The translations under genes and the position numbers were made by a program. Below are positions 16,842 through 24,798 of a stretch of 64,000 nucleotides of DNA, in pieces. Below the pieces are notes generated by a model, which saw only the letters and a list, made by a program, of their open reading frames with translations, did not search any database and was not told the origin of the DNA. This stretch comes from an uncultured Prevotella sp. (GTDB lineage: Bacteria; Bacteroidota; Bacteroidia; Bacteroidales; Bacteroidaceae), in assembly GCA_934203355.1 (NCBI GenBank), contig CAKPZC010000003.1, positions 13,014 through 77,013 of the forward strand, read 5' to 3'. Positions within the stretch are counted from its first letter, which is position 1. Every line of letters begins with the position of its first letter.

Positions 16842-16874
16842 TTTGGAGGGGGGGGGAAATTTGTAGTATATTTG
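16842..16874 (+). promoter_or_regulatory. Fimbrial operon promoter with G9 tract in its spacer
   Basis: TTTG (16842-16845) and TATATTTG (16867-16874) match the -33 and -7 boxes, separated by 21 bases that include nine consecutive G (16848-16856). The other six full promoters I found in this window have spacers of 19 or 20. Loss of one or two G would give those lengths. The start would lie near 16879, leaving a leader of about 120 nt before 17001. A phase-variable promoter is inferred. Confidence 0.65.
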
Positions 16875-17000
16875 AAGCAGAAAAAAACAACTAAATCTAT
16901 GACGTTTTTTATTAGCTATAATTATGCCCTTAAATGAACTAGGCAAGAGGATATACTACACTTAACTGATTAAATAACTAAAATACAATATATAACTCTT

Positions 17001-18269
17001 ATGAAACTACTGATTAATCTTGCAATATTATTCCTATGCTGTATAGGTGTGTCAGGTCAGACCTATCGCAAGGAGATATGTGTTGGTTTCCGTGTAAGCT
17101 CAAGCGAGATAGATCTTGACTACGGCGACAACATTTCCAATCTCGCCGAGATTGTAGGTTTGCTGACCGACGTTCAGCGTAATCCCTATATGGAAATTAC
17201 GGGCGTGTCGTTCTGCGGCTCGGCCTCGCCAGAAGGCAAGTCTCTGCAGAACAAGCAGCTTGTGGCAGACAGATGCGCAAGCCTTGAGCATTACATTAGG
17301 CAAAGGGTAGACTTGCCAGACAGCGTAGTGTTCAAGTGCGACAAGACAGATGTGTGGCAGAAGCTCGCCATATATGTCGAACGATCGGACATGCCACACA
17401 AAGACGATGTGCTCTACCAGATAAGGCAGACCCCGGAATACACCTACAACGCCAAAGGTACACTTGTTGACAGTCGCAAGAAACGACTGATGGACATGGA
17501 TTTCGGACGCACATGGAATTATATGCTGCGAGAGTTCTTCCCCTCAATACGCAATGCGAGCGTACTGATGGTATACATTAAGCAAAAAGAAACTAAACAA
17601 ACAGAAATACCCCAAGAGGTAAAAACACCCGTTCAATCTGTTGACACAATACCCCAAGAAATATCACCCGAGGAAACTCAGCCTATGCCAGCCGCGAAGA
17701 GCAGCCGCTATTTCGCCCTAAAGACGAATATGCTCTACGACGCCCTTGCTATTCCGAATATCGGTGTCGAGGTGTCGCTTGGCAGACGATGGTCTTTAGC
17801 AGCCGACTGGATGTACGCATGGTGGAGCAACAGCAGCAAGCATCGCTACTGGAGAGTGTATGGCGGAGGACTATCGGCAAGAAAGTGGTTTGGACACGCT
17901 TCGGAGCAGAAACCCTTGCAAGGCCACCACATAGGAATCAACGCCCAAATCCTGACCTACGACTTTGAGTTTGGAGGCAAGGGATATATGGCAGGCGAAC
18001 CTGGAGGCTCGCTGTGTAACCGACTAAACTATGCCTTTGGTGCCGAATATGGCTACTCAATGCCAATAGCCAAGCGACTGAACATCGACTTCAGCCTTGT
18101 GGCTGGATATATGGGCGGACGCTACTACGAATACATTCCACTCGACGGACACTATGTGTGGCAGACCACCAACAACCGACACTGGTGGGGACCTACAAAG
18201 ATTGAGGTGACGCTGGTGTGGCTCTTAGGCAATAACAATTATAATGTGAAGAAAGGAGGCAACAAATGA
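17001..18269 (+). CDS. DUF3575 protein of a fimbrial locus
   Basis: A 422-residue protein. Signal peptide to about residue 20 (LCCIGVSGQ); residues 25-190 form an OmpA-like periplasmic segment with SFCGSASPEG and ADRCASLEHYI; a Pro/Glu-rich linker covers about 195-235; the C-terminal 190 residues form a membrane beta-barrel region of the DUF3575 type, starting ALKTNMLYDALAIPNIGVEV and ending in KIEVTLVWL. Proteins of this kind are typically the first gene of Bacteroidales fimbrial loci, probably as outer-membrane anchoring or assembly parts. The stop overlaps the next start (ATGA). Expression should depend on the G9 promoter 127 bases upstream. No Shine-Dalgarno is present, as usual in the phylum. 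Confidence 0.82.
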   Translation: MKLLINLAILFLCCIGVSGQTYRKEICVGFRVSSSEIDLDYGDNISNLAEIVGLLTDVQRNPYMEITGVSFCGSASPEGKSLQNKQLVADRCASLEHYIRQRVDLPDSVVFKCDKTDVWQKLAIYVERSDMPHKDDVLYQIRQTPEYTYNAKGTLVDSRKKRLMDMDFGRTWNYMLREFFPSIRNASVLMVYIKQKETKQTEIPQEVKTPVQSVDTIPQEISPEETQPMPAAKSSRYFALKTNMLYDALAIPNIGVEVSLGRRWSLAADWMYAWWSNSSKHRYWRVYGGGLSARKWFGHASEQKPLQGHHIGINAQILTYDFEFGGKGYMAGEPGGSLCNRLNYAFGAEYGYSMPIAKRLNIDFSLVAGYMGGRYYEYIPLDGHYVWQTTNNRHWWGPTKIEVTLVWLLGNNNYNVKKGGNK

Positions 18270-19336
18270 TTAACGTGATGAATAAAGGCAGAGTGGCTGC
18301 CTGGGCTGCGTCGCTCGCCGTTGCTACCATGACTTCGTTGTCTTCATGCGACCATAAGGAGCTATGCTTCGACCACAACGCCCATGCGCCAAGATTTCAG
18401 TTGCATGTGAGTGCCAACTATCAGCAGGAATGGGAGGCAGGAAAGGATGGGTCGACCCACTGGATTGACTTCCCCACATGGCTCGAAACCTATGGTATGC
18501 AATACGACGACCTGCGACCGCTGATTCCTGCCGGATTGCGAATGCACGATTTCCCAAAGGAGGGACAGAGCGACATGATAAACATGGCGGCTATGGGCGA
18601 AACCGTTGGTCTGCGTCCTGGAGAGCATCAGCTGTTGTTCTACAACAACGACACCGAATATATCGTTTTCGACGAAATGTATTCGTATGCCTCTGCTAAG
18701 GCCACTACACGTACCCGTACCCGATCAACTTATTTGGGCAATCCGTTCAACAGCCAAACCGGAGCGAAGGAGAACACCGTGAACATGCCCGACATGCTAT
18801 ACGGCAACTACAACAAGAGCTACACCTCGGAGAGAACCTCGGAGCCCACGCTTATGGAGGTGACCATGCACCCACTGGTGTTCAAGTATCTTGTGCGCTA
18901 CGAGTTCAGTAAGGGATTGGAGTATGTCAAGCTGACACGCGGAGCCTTATCGGGCATGGCAGCCTCGGTTTATCTGAATAGTGGCTACACGTCGAAGGAG
19001 ACGGCAACGCTGCTCTACGACTGCACTATGGAGCCGTGGGGAGCACAGGCTATAATAACCTCGTTCGGTGTGCCCGATTATCCCAATGGGTACTACTCCC
19101 CAACACGTGCACCGCACAGCAATGCCCTGAATCTTGAGGTGCGACTGAAAAACGGCATCATCAAAACCTTCAACTTCGATGTCACCGAACAGATCAACAA
19201 CCAACCGCAAGGTGGAGTGATTGTGGTGAGCGGCATAGAGATTTCGGACGAGGACGGAAAGCAAGGCAGCTCTGGATTTGATGTCGGAGTAGAGGGATGG
19301 GGCGAGTTTGAAGATGTCGTTATTCCTCTAAAATAA
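18266..19336 (+). CDS. DUF5119 lipoprotein of the fimbrial locus
   Basis: A 356-residue lipoprotein: lipobox SLSSC with Cys28, then a charged stretch and a beta-rich body. The pattern (FQLHVSANYQQEWE early, GEHQLLFYNNDTEYI, a Thr/Arg-rich TRTRTRST segment, and a final VVIPLK) fits the DUF5119 family that accompanies FimB/Mfa2-type fimbrial proteins. Such proteins are probably anchor or accessory subunits. It is translationally coupled to the DUF3575 gene by a 4-base overlap and followed by the fimbrillin after 59 bases. A second in-frame Met at residue 5 could also be the start. Confidence 0.8.
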   Translation: MINVMNKGRVAAWAASLAVATMTSLSSCDHKELCFDHNAHAPRFQLHVSANYQQEWEAGKDGSTHWIDFPTWLETYGMQYDDLRPLIPAGLRMHDFPKEGQSDMINMAAMGETVGLRPGEHQLLFYNNDTEYIVFDEMYSYASAKATTRTRTRSTYLGNPFNSQTGAKENTVNMPDMLYGNYNKSYTSERTSEPTLMEVTMHPLVFKYLVRYEFSKGLEYVKLTRGALSGMAASVYLNSGYTSKETATLLYDCTMEPWGAQAIITSFGVPDYPNGYYSPTRAPHSNALNLEVRLKNGIIKTFNFDVTEQINNQPQGGVIVVSGIEISDEDGKQGSSGFDVGVEGWGEFEDVVIPLK

Positions 19337-19395
19337 TAGAGACAAAAATAACTTTTACTTTAAAAATAATAATTAACAATTTAAAACCTATCATT

Positions 19396-20367
19396 ATGAA
19401 AAATCTATTTTTAATTGGTATGGCTGCGGCTAGTATGATGCTCGCTTCTTGCAGCAGTGACGAGAATGTAGAGATGGCTAACAACAAGAATGCTATCGAG
19501 TTTAAAACTTTTGTGAACAATAGTACACGTGCTGTTGACTTAACAACAAGTTCCCTCATGAAATTCAAATTGTGGGGTAGAATGGAGAAGGAAGATGAAA
19601 CCAATAAGGGTGGTAAACCGTTTGATGGAACTGACTTCAACAGAACTGGTTCTGCATGGAATTATACTGGAGTAGTTTACTGGGAGAAGGACTATAAATA
19701 TAGTTTCCAGGCTCTTGCTCCGCACGATGTTTATACATTCTCTGCTCCAGACAATTTCGGCGAATGGGGTTCACTTACCTTTGATAATAAAACTGGTGAA
19801 ACTGACCTTATTTATGCTGCCAAAATAGCTGATATATATAGAGGTGGAGTGTGCCCAGCACCAGTAAATCTTACTTTTAATCACCTTCTTTCACGTGTTC
19901 GTTTCCAGTTTAAGAATGGTATGGACGACGGTTCTGAAGTTACTGTTTCAAACGTTAAGATAACAAATGCTTACTCTAAGGGCACGGCAACTCTTGGTGA
20001 GAATTTGGCAGATGTTGTTTGGACTCCAACTGACCCCACTGTACTCGAGTTTGGAAATATGACAGGAAAGGTAGATCAATTTACTGGCATATCTGACCAT
20101 AAGTACATGATTCCTGCAGCTGCAACAGATTATAAAATCACATTTGAGGTAACACGTGTTCACCATGGTGTAACAGATAGATATAATCATAGTGCAAAGA
20201 TTTCTGGTTTGGTATTGGAGAAGAATAAGAGCTATCAGCTGGCAGCTACTCTTGATGCAAGCAACATCGACCCAGAGAATCCTGATCTTTGTAAGATAGA
20301 CTTTACTGTTACAGTAAATGATTTTGAAGACTTTGTAGACAAGGGTCTGACAGTACCTGGCAACTAA
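19396..20367 (+). CDS. Fimbrillin-family lipoprotein, probable major subunit
   Basis: A 323-residue lipoprotein with lipobox MLASC (Cys19). The body resembles the FimA/Mfa1 (fimbrillin) fold: IEFKTFVNNSTRA at the start of the mature region, WNYTGVVYWEKDYKYSFQALAP, then LTFNHLLSRVRFQFKN and a terminal IDFTVTVNDFED. Precursors of this family are lipidated, moved to the surface and cleaved before donor-strand polymerisation. Small size, AT-richer codons than its neighbours and its place before a long fimbrillin suggest that it is the shaft subunit. A 10-bp hairpin follows the stop, which could lower transcription of the last gene. Confidence 0.8.
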   Translation: MKNLFLIGMAAASMMLASCSSDENVEMANNKNAIEFKTFVNNSTRAVDLTTSSLMKFKLWGRMEKEDETNKGGKPFDGTDFNRTGSAWNYTGVVYWEKDYKYSFQALAPHDVYTFSAPDNFGEWGSLTFDNKTGETDLIYAAKIADIYRGGVCPAPVNLTFNHLLSRVRFQFKNGMDDGSEVTVSNVKITNAYSKGTATLGENLADVVWTPTDPTVLEFGNMTGKVDQFTGISDHKYMIPAAATDYKITFEVTRVHHGVTDRYNHSAKISGLVLEKNKSYQLAATLDASNIDPENPDLCKIDFTVTVNDFEDFVDKGLTVPGN

Positions 20368-20375
20368 TTCTTTTC

Positions 20376-20400
20376 TGAGGGGGAATAATGTTCCCCCTCA
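20376..20400 (+). terminator. Hairpin between the two fimbrillin genes, possible attenuator
   Basis: TGAGGGGGAA (20376-20385) and TTCCCCCTCA (20391-20400) form a perfect 10-bp stem with a 5-base loop, nine bases after the fimbrillin stop. No T run follows, so partial termination or mRNA-end stabilisation is more likely than full termination. Confidence 0.55.
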
Positions 20401-20438
20401 CATTTAATTCATTCACAACCCCTTAAACCCAAACCAAA

Positions 20439-22547
20439 ATGAAAGGAAAAAATATCTTACACAAGACAGCTGGCATGGCTGCTGTGCTCCTGTCGTTGTC
20501 ACTCTTTTCATGCAGCAGCGATGGAACATTAGACTCTTTAGGCAAAAGCCAGACTGATTGTATCCGCTTTGGCATTTCCGATGACGACAATGCCACACGT
20601 GCTAACGGCAATGGTGAAGGCGTCAGTTCGAACAGCTATGTGCTCAGGTCGGATGAGACGACCGACACTATGTATGTGTGCGCTATAGTGAGCGACGGAA
20701 TAGAAGCCAACAATAAGCAACATGCCACACGTGCCAGTATGCTTACAGGCATGTACGACAAATTCAAGGTGGTGGCACAAGTAAAGAACGCCGACGGCAC
20801 CTTCGGCACACAACATTATATGGATGACGTTGCCACAAAGAAAGGATCCTTGTGGCAGTCGGCAAACATCTACTACTGGCCCGGCAACCGACAGCTGAAC
20901 TTCCTTGCATGGGCTTCCGCGGATGATGGCGTTTTCACGGAGACACCTGTTTATCCTACGCCTGACGTGAAGAAAACAACGATAAAATATACTGTACCCG
21001 ACGATGCTCTAAAGCAAAGCGACATTATGGCTGCATACACAGGCTACATGTCCAATCCTGGCACGGGCTCGACGTGCGCTCCAGTAAACCTGCAATTCAA
21101 ACATCTGTGTACAGCCGTGAGGATACTGACGGGAGCAGAGATGACCAATGGCTCTATCCAGAGTGTGAAAATCACTAATGTGCACAAGTCGGGAACCTAC
21201 GACATGGCTACTTCGAAATGGACGCTCGACGGTGAGACCACCGACTACTCTATAGCTCCAAACTATACTACCACCACAACCACGCCCAACGGCACAATAC
21301 TATACAACGGTGAGGCGGCTTTCATGCTGCTGCCACAGACATTGGGCAAGGACAGCAAAATAGAAGTGGTGTATAAAGACAAGAACTCGGGTAAGGAACG
21401 AACCATTAGCGCGTCGCTCAACGGAGCTGAATGGCCTATGGGTAAGACCGTGACCTATCGACTCTCAATATCGCCTTACTACGAATTGGAATTTACTGAG
21501 GACCCCGGACTGCAAGATGCACACTATGTGATTTGTCCTATCAAGATAAGGTCGAAGTATCTGGAGAAGGGATGGACGCTGACATCAAAATCGCCAAAGG
21601 TGACGCTTTGCAAAGAGCTTACCGACTTGACCTCGCTTGGATACTGGGTGGAGGAAGACCGAGGTACGTCAAGTATTTCGGGCACAGGCGATGGCGAAGT
21701 GACGGTGTATGCCTTCCTTGAGGAGAACATAGATATGGCAAACCGAAAGGTGGATCTTGAGCTTAAGCCAAACGACTATCCCAAACAGGCTCCTGTGGTA
21801 TATACTCTCGAACAGTTGTTCCCAAGCTGGAATACCGAAGGATTGGGTTGCGAGCGTTTCGAGGACAAGGTGTCGCCGTGGGGATTCTTGTGGGATAATG
21901 ATATGAAAATCACCTATGACATGAGCGAAGCTGGCGGCACCGGATTCTTTGGTCCGTTCCGAAGATGGCTTATGAAGATTCAGATAAAGTATTATGGTGA
22001 TAAATATCATGAATATATTACCTATACCACATATTGGGCTCAGCTGAAAACTCTTACCATCGACTTTAGCAAGGTGCCTAAGCTTGATGTGTCGGACGAT
22101 CCTGACGATGGAAATCTGAACACTTGGGAATTGTATAATTTCAATGGTATTAGCGATGTGACCGGACTAATGAAGCAGCTGGAGGATTGGGGTGGAAAGC
22201 CCGACAAGAAGTTGCCCATCGACCCTGCTGAATATGCCGCCCGAATGTGTATATTGAAGAATAAGTTCAATAAGGAACTTATAGCCTCAGAAGGAGGCCA
22301 TGAGGCTTACCGTCCAGTGCTTAAGCGAGAAAACCTCGTGTGGTATCTGCCTTCAAAGAATGAGTATCCTAAGATGAAGGATAATGCCTATCCGCTCTCT
22401 GGCGAGTATTGGACTTCCACGGCGTCGGATGTTGTCAACGACAACGAAAACGCTTATCAGTATACCGAAGGCGGTGGCACGAAGTTGAGAGTAAGAACCG
22501 CCAATCTGAAGCACCGTGCCGTGCGCAAGATGCCAGGAACAAAATAA
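20439..22547 (+). CDS. Large fimbrillin-family lipoprotein, probable tip adhesin
   Basis: A 702-residue lipoprotein (lipobox LFSC, Cys25). Residues about 45-350 are a fimbrillin-like domain (DCIRFGISDDDNATRANG, then IYYWPGNRQLNFLAWA and APVNLQFKHLCTAVRI). Residues 350-480 hold beta-rich repeats, and the last 120 residues (WYLPSKNEYPKM, GEYWTSTASD, LKHRAVRKM) resemble the FISUMP domain of the protein at 13019. The layout, fimbrillin fold plus a C-terminal binding-like domain and last place in the operon, suggests a tip or adhesin subunit. Ligand unknown. A strong terminator lies 50 bases after the stop. Confidence 0.78.
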   Translation: MKGKNILHKTAGMAAVLLSLSLFSCSSDGTLDSLGKSQTDCIRFGISDDDNATRANGNGEGVSSNSYVLRSDETTDTMYVCAIVSDGIEANNKQHATRASMLTGMYDKFKVVAQVKNADGTFGTQHYMDDVATKKGSLWQSANIYYWPGNRQLNFLAWASADDGVFTETPVYPTPDVKKTTIKYTVPDDALKQSDIMAAYTGYMSNPGTGSTCAPVNLQFKHLCTAVRILTGAEMTNGSIQSVKITNVHKSGTYDMATSKWTLDGETTDYSIAPNYTTTTTTPNGTILYNGEAAFMLLPQTLGKDSKIEVVYKDKNSGKERTISASLNGAEWPMGKTVTYRLSISPYYELEFTEDPGLQDAHYVICPIKIRSKYLEKGWTLTSKSPKVTLCKELTDLTSLGYWVEEDRGTSSISGTGDGEVTVYAFLEENIDMANRKVDLELKPNDYPKQAPVVYTLEQLFPSWNTEGLGCERFEDKVSPWGFLWDNDMKITYDMSEAGGTGFFGPFRRWLMKIQIKYYGDKYHEYITYTTYWAQLKTLTIDFSKVPKLDVSDDPDDGNLNTWELYNFNGISDVTGLMKQLEDWGGKPDKKLPIDPAEYAARMCILKNKFNKELIASEGGHEAYRPVLKRENLVWYLPSKNEYPKMKDNAYPLSGEYWTSTASDVVNDNENAYQYTEGGGTKLRVRTANLKHRAVRKMPGTK

Positions 22548-22597
22548 AAGGTTAGAGAAATAGAGTTCATTCCGCCTAAAAAAGTTAGGCTTGTATA

Positions 22598-22652
22598 AAG
22601 TTATGGAGTCTGCCGTTTTAAGGAACTGCGGCAGGCTACCATAACTTTTTTT
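22598..22652 (+). terminator. Intrinsic terminator of the fimbrial operon
   Basis: GTTATGG plus TCTGCCG on the left pairs with CGGCAGG plus CCATAAC on the right, followed by seven T (22646-22652). Stem of about 15 bp with small bulges. Confidence 0.85.
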
Positions 22653-22681
22653 ATGCGACTTATCACCATATAAGGCTATCT

Positions 22682-22741
22682 GTAGGAGGGTATGGCATTC
22701 CTGCCATACCCACCTACTATATGTAAAGACAATTTGGAACT
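22682..22741. repeat. Interspersed repeat R2, copy 2 (inverted), with hairpin
   Basis: GTAGGAGGGTATGGCA (22682-22697) and TGCCATACCCACCTAC (22702-22717) form a 16-bp stem with one mismatch and a 4-base loop. The rest (ACTATATGTAAAGACAATT) is the reverse complement of the repeat at 11940-11985. The two inverted copies bracket the surface-variation island. Confidence 0.65.
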
Positions 22742-22827
22742 GTCATTATATTAAAAATAAATAATAATAAAGGCGAAAATGGAGATAATCGTTTCGGTTT
22801 TACTAATTTTGGCAAAACGATAAAAAA

Positions 22828-24744
22828 ATGGAATGTGAAAAAATGGAAAAACAGAAGCCTTATCAATATTACGAACAGCGTTTGCATAGACTTGCCGACC
22901 AAATAGCCGTTCGCCGCCGTCGCAACCGACTCTATGTTGCGGGCGAGATAGCGTCGTTTGTACTCTTTGTGGCTTTGGTGGCAGCCTACGCCATGATGGG
23001 GTGGGGATGGCTGGCAGTATGGCTGGCAGCATTGTCGCTTGTGGCTTATGTAGCGACGCGCCGTATGGACGAGCGCAACGAGGCTCACACCGAATGGCTT
23101 GAGTCGCTGAGCGAGGTGTGTCGTCGAGAACTCGCGTATCTGCATGACGACTTCTCGTCGTTTGACGATGGCGAGCGTTATATAGACGCCTCCCATCCGT
23201 TCACTCTGGACATGGACGTGTTTGGCGAGCAATCATTGTTTCAGCGCATCAACCGCACAGTCACTTCGGGCGGTAGCGACCGTTTGGCAGAGATGTTGTC
23301 GACACAGCCGACAGAAACCTTGAACCACGAGGCCAGCGTCGAGCGTAGCTGTTTTGAGTCTGGACTGTCGCCCATCGAACGCATTCGCCAACGTGCCGAC
23401 GCTGTAGCCCAGCTAAGCCAGTGGCAGGAGTGGCGCACGGAGTTTTGTGCGGTCGGTACTGCAGGCAGAATCGACACCGAAGCTGTGGTAAAAGCCATGC
23501 ACAGAGTGCGCGACATAAAAGTGGCGCGGTGGGTGTTGTCGCCAGTTGCTTCGGTAGTGGCAATGGCGGCTACTACGGGACTTGCAGCCACTATAGCTCT
23601 CGCCGCCCTTAGCGATGTGCCGTCGAGTGTAGCAGTGATGTGGGCATTGGTGCAGCTCGGAGTGGTGCTTGCCTTGTGTCATGGAAAACTGATGGAGGTA
23701 AGCCGAGCCGTAGGAACGTTGCAACGACAGATGGCGGCTTATGTGAAGTTGGTGAGAATGATGAGCGAAGAGAGAAGGGCGACGAGCGAAGATGGTAAAG
23801 AAAAGAGAACAGAATCGCTATGCACCCTGGAGACCGGACTGATAGGACGGCTTGTAGATGCCACGAGTGGAGCCATCGGGTCGTTTCGCGAGGTGGAGAA
23901 GATACTTGCCGGACTCGACCGTCGCGGCAACATTCTCGGACTTGTCTTTGCCGACATATTCTCGCTTAGCGACTATCGCCTGTTGAGACGTTTCGCCACA
24001 TGGCAGCGCCGCTACACGATGCACATGAACCGCTGGATTGCAGCAGTGAGCGAGATGGACGCATTGGTGTCGATGGCTACATTCCGCTACAACGAGCCTC
24101 GTGGCGTTAGGGCACAGTTGGCAAATGGCGACGACGTGGTGTTCGAGGCGCGTGGGCTCTGCCATCCCTTCCTCGGCGACAAGGCTGTGAGCAACGACTT
24201 CAGTATCGACGAGCGCAACTACTATATCATCACCGGAGCCAACATGGCAGGCAAGAGTACTTTCCTGAGGTCGCTCGGGGTGAACTGGCTGTTGGCGATG
24301 TGTGGCATGCCAGTGTTTGCCGACTCTCTGCGACTGTCGGTATTCCCGCTGTTCACAAGTATGCGCACCACCGATGACCTAACACGCGGCATCAGCTATT
24401 TCAATGCCGAGCTGCTGAGGCTGAAGAGTTTGATAGGATTCTGCCGTGCCTATAAGAACACGATGATAATACTCGACGAGATACTCAAGGGCACCAACTC
24501 TGCCGACAAGCTTGGTGGCTCACGCCTCTTTCTTGAATATATATCGCAGAAGCGTGTCACGGGAGTCATCGCCACACACGACCTTGAGTTGTCGCGACTC
24601 GCCGACGAGCGTCCGGCACGCTTCCACAACTATTGTTTCGAGATAGAACTCGGCACCGACGTGACATACACCTATAAGATAACGCCTGGCGTGGCACGCA
24701 ACCAAAACGCCACTTTCTTGCTGAAGGAATTGCTGAAAGAGTGA
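22828..24744 (+). CDS. Membrane-anchored MutS-like ATPase
   Basis: A 638-residue protein with two membrane helices near residues 45-78 (IASFVLFVALVAAYAMM, then WLAVWLAALSLVAYVA). After a helical MutS core-like region comes the MutS ATPase: Walker A TGANMAGKSTFLRS (about residues 469-482), MRTTDDLTRGISYFNAEL, Walker B IILDEILKGTN and a conserved IATHDLEL. The N-terminal mismatch-recognition domain of true MutS is absent. Such proteins occur widely in Bacteroidetes; their role is unknown and mismatch repair should not be assumed. A -7-like TAATTTTG lies at 22804-22811. An alternative start is the Met at 22843. Confidence 0.75.
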   Translation: MECEKMEKQKPYQYYEQRLHRLADQIAVRRRRNRLYVAGEIASFVLFVALVAAYAMMGWGWLAVWLAALSLVAYVATRRMDERNEAHTEWLESLSEVCRRELAYLHDDFSSFDDGERYIDASHPFTLDMDVFGEQSLFQRINRTVTSGGSDRLAEMLSTQPTETLNHEASVERSCFESGLSPIERIRQRADAVAQLSQWQEWRTEFCAVGTAGRIDTEAVVKAMHRVRDIKVARWVLSPVASVVAMAATTGLAATIALAALSDVPSSVAVMWALVQLGVVLALCHGKLMEVSRAVGTLQRQMAAYVKLVRMMSEERRATSEDGKEKRTESLCTLETGLIGRLVDATSGAIGSFREVEKILAGLDRRGNILGLVFADIFSLSDYRLLRRFATWQRRYTMHMNRWIAAVSEMDALVSMATFRYNEPRGVRAQLANGDDVVFEARGLCHPFLGDKAVSNDFSIDERNYYIITGANMAGKSTFLRSLGVNWLLAMCGMPVFADSLRLSVFPLFTSMRTTDDLTRGISYFNAELLRLKSLIGFCRAYKNTMIILDEILKGTNSADKLGGSRLFLEYISQKRVTGVIATHDLELSRLADERPARFHNYCFEIELGTDVTYTYKITPGVARNQNATFLLKELLKE

Positions 24745-24785
24745 AAAAAACGCTCACTTATTCTTTTTATGCAATAAAAAAGCCG

Positions 24786-24793
24786 TACTTTTG
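24786..24793 (+). promoter_or_regulatory. -7 element immediately before the sugar permease ATG
   Basis: TACTTTTG fits TAnnTTTG and ends five bases before the ATG at 24799. If used, the mRNA would begin at or within two bases of the start codon. No clear TTTG is seen 19-20 bases upstream. Confidence 0.5.
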
Positions 24794-24798
24794 CACGT

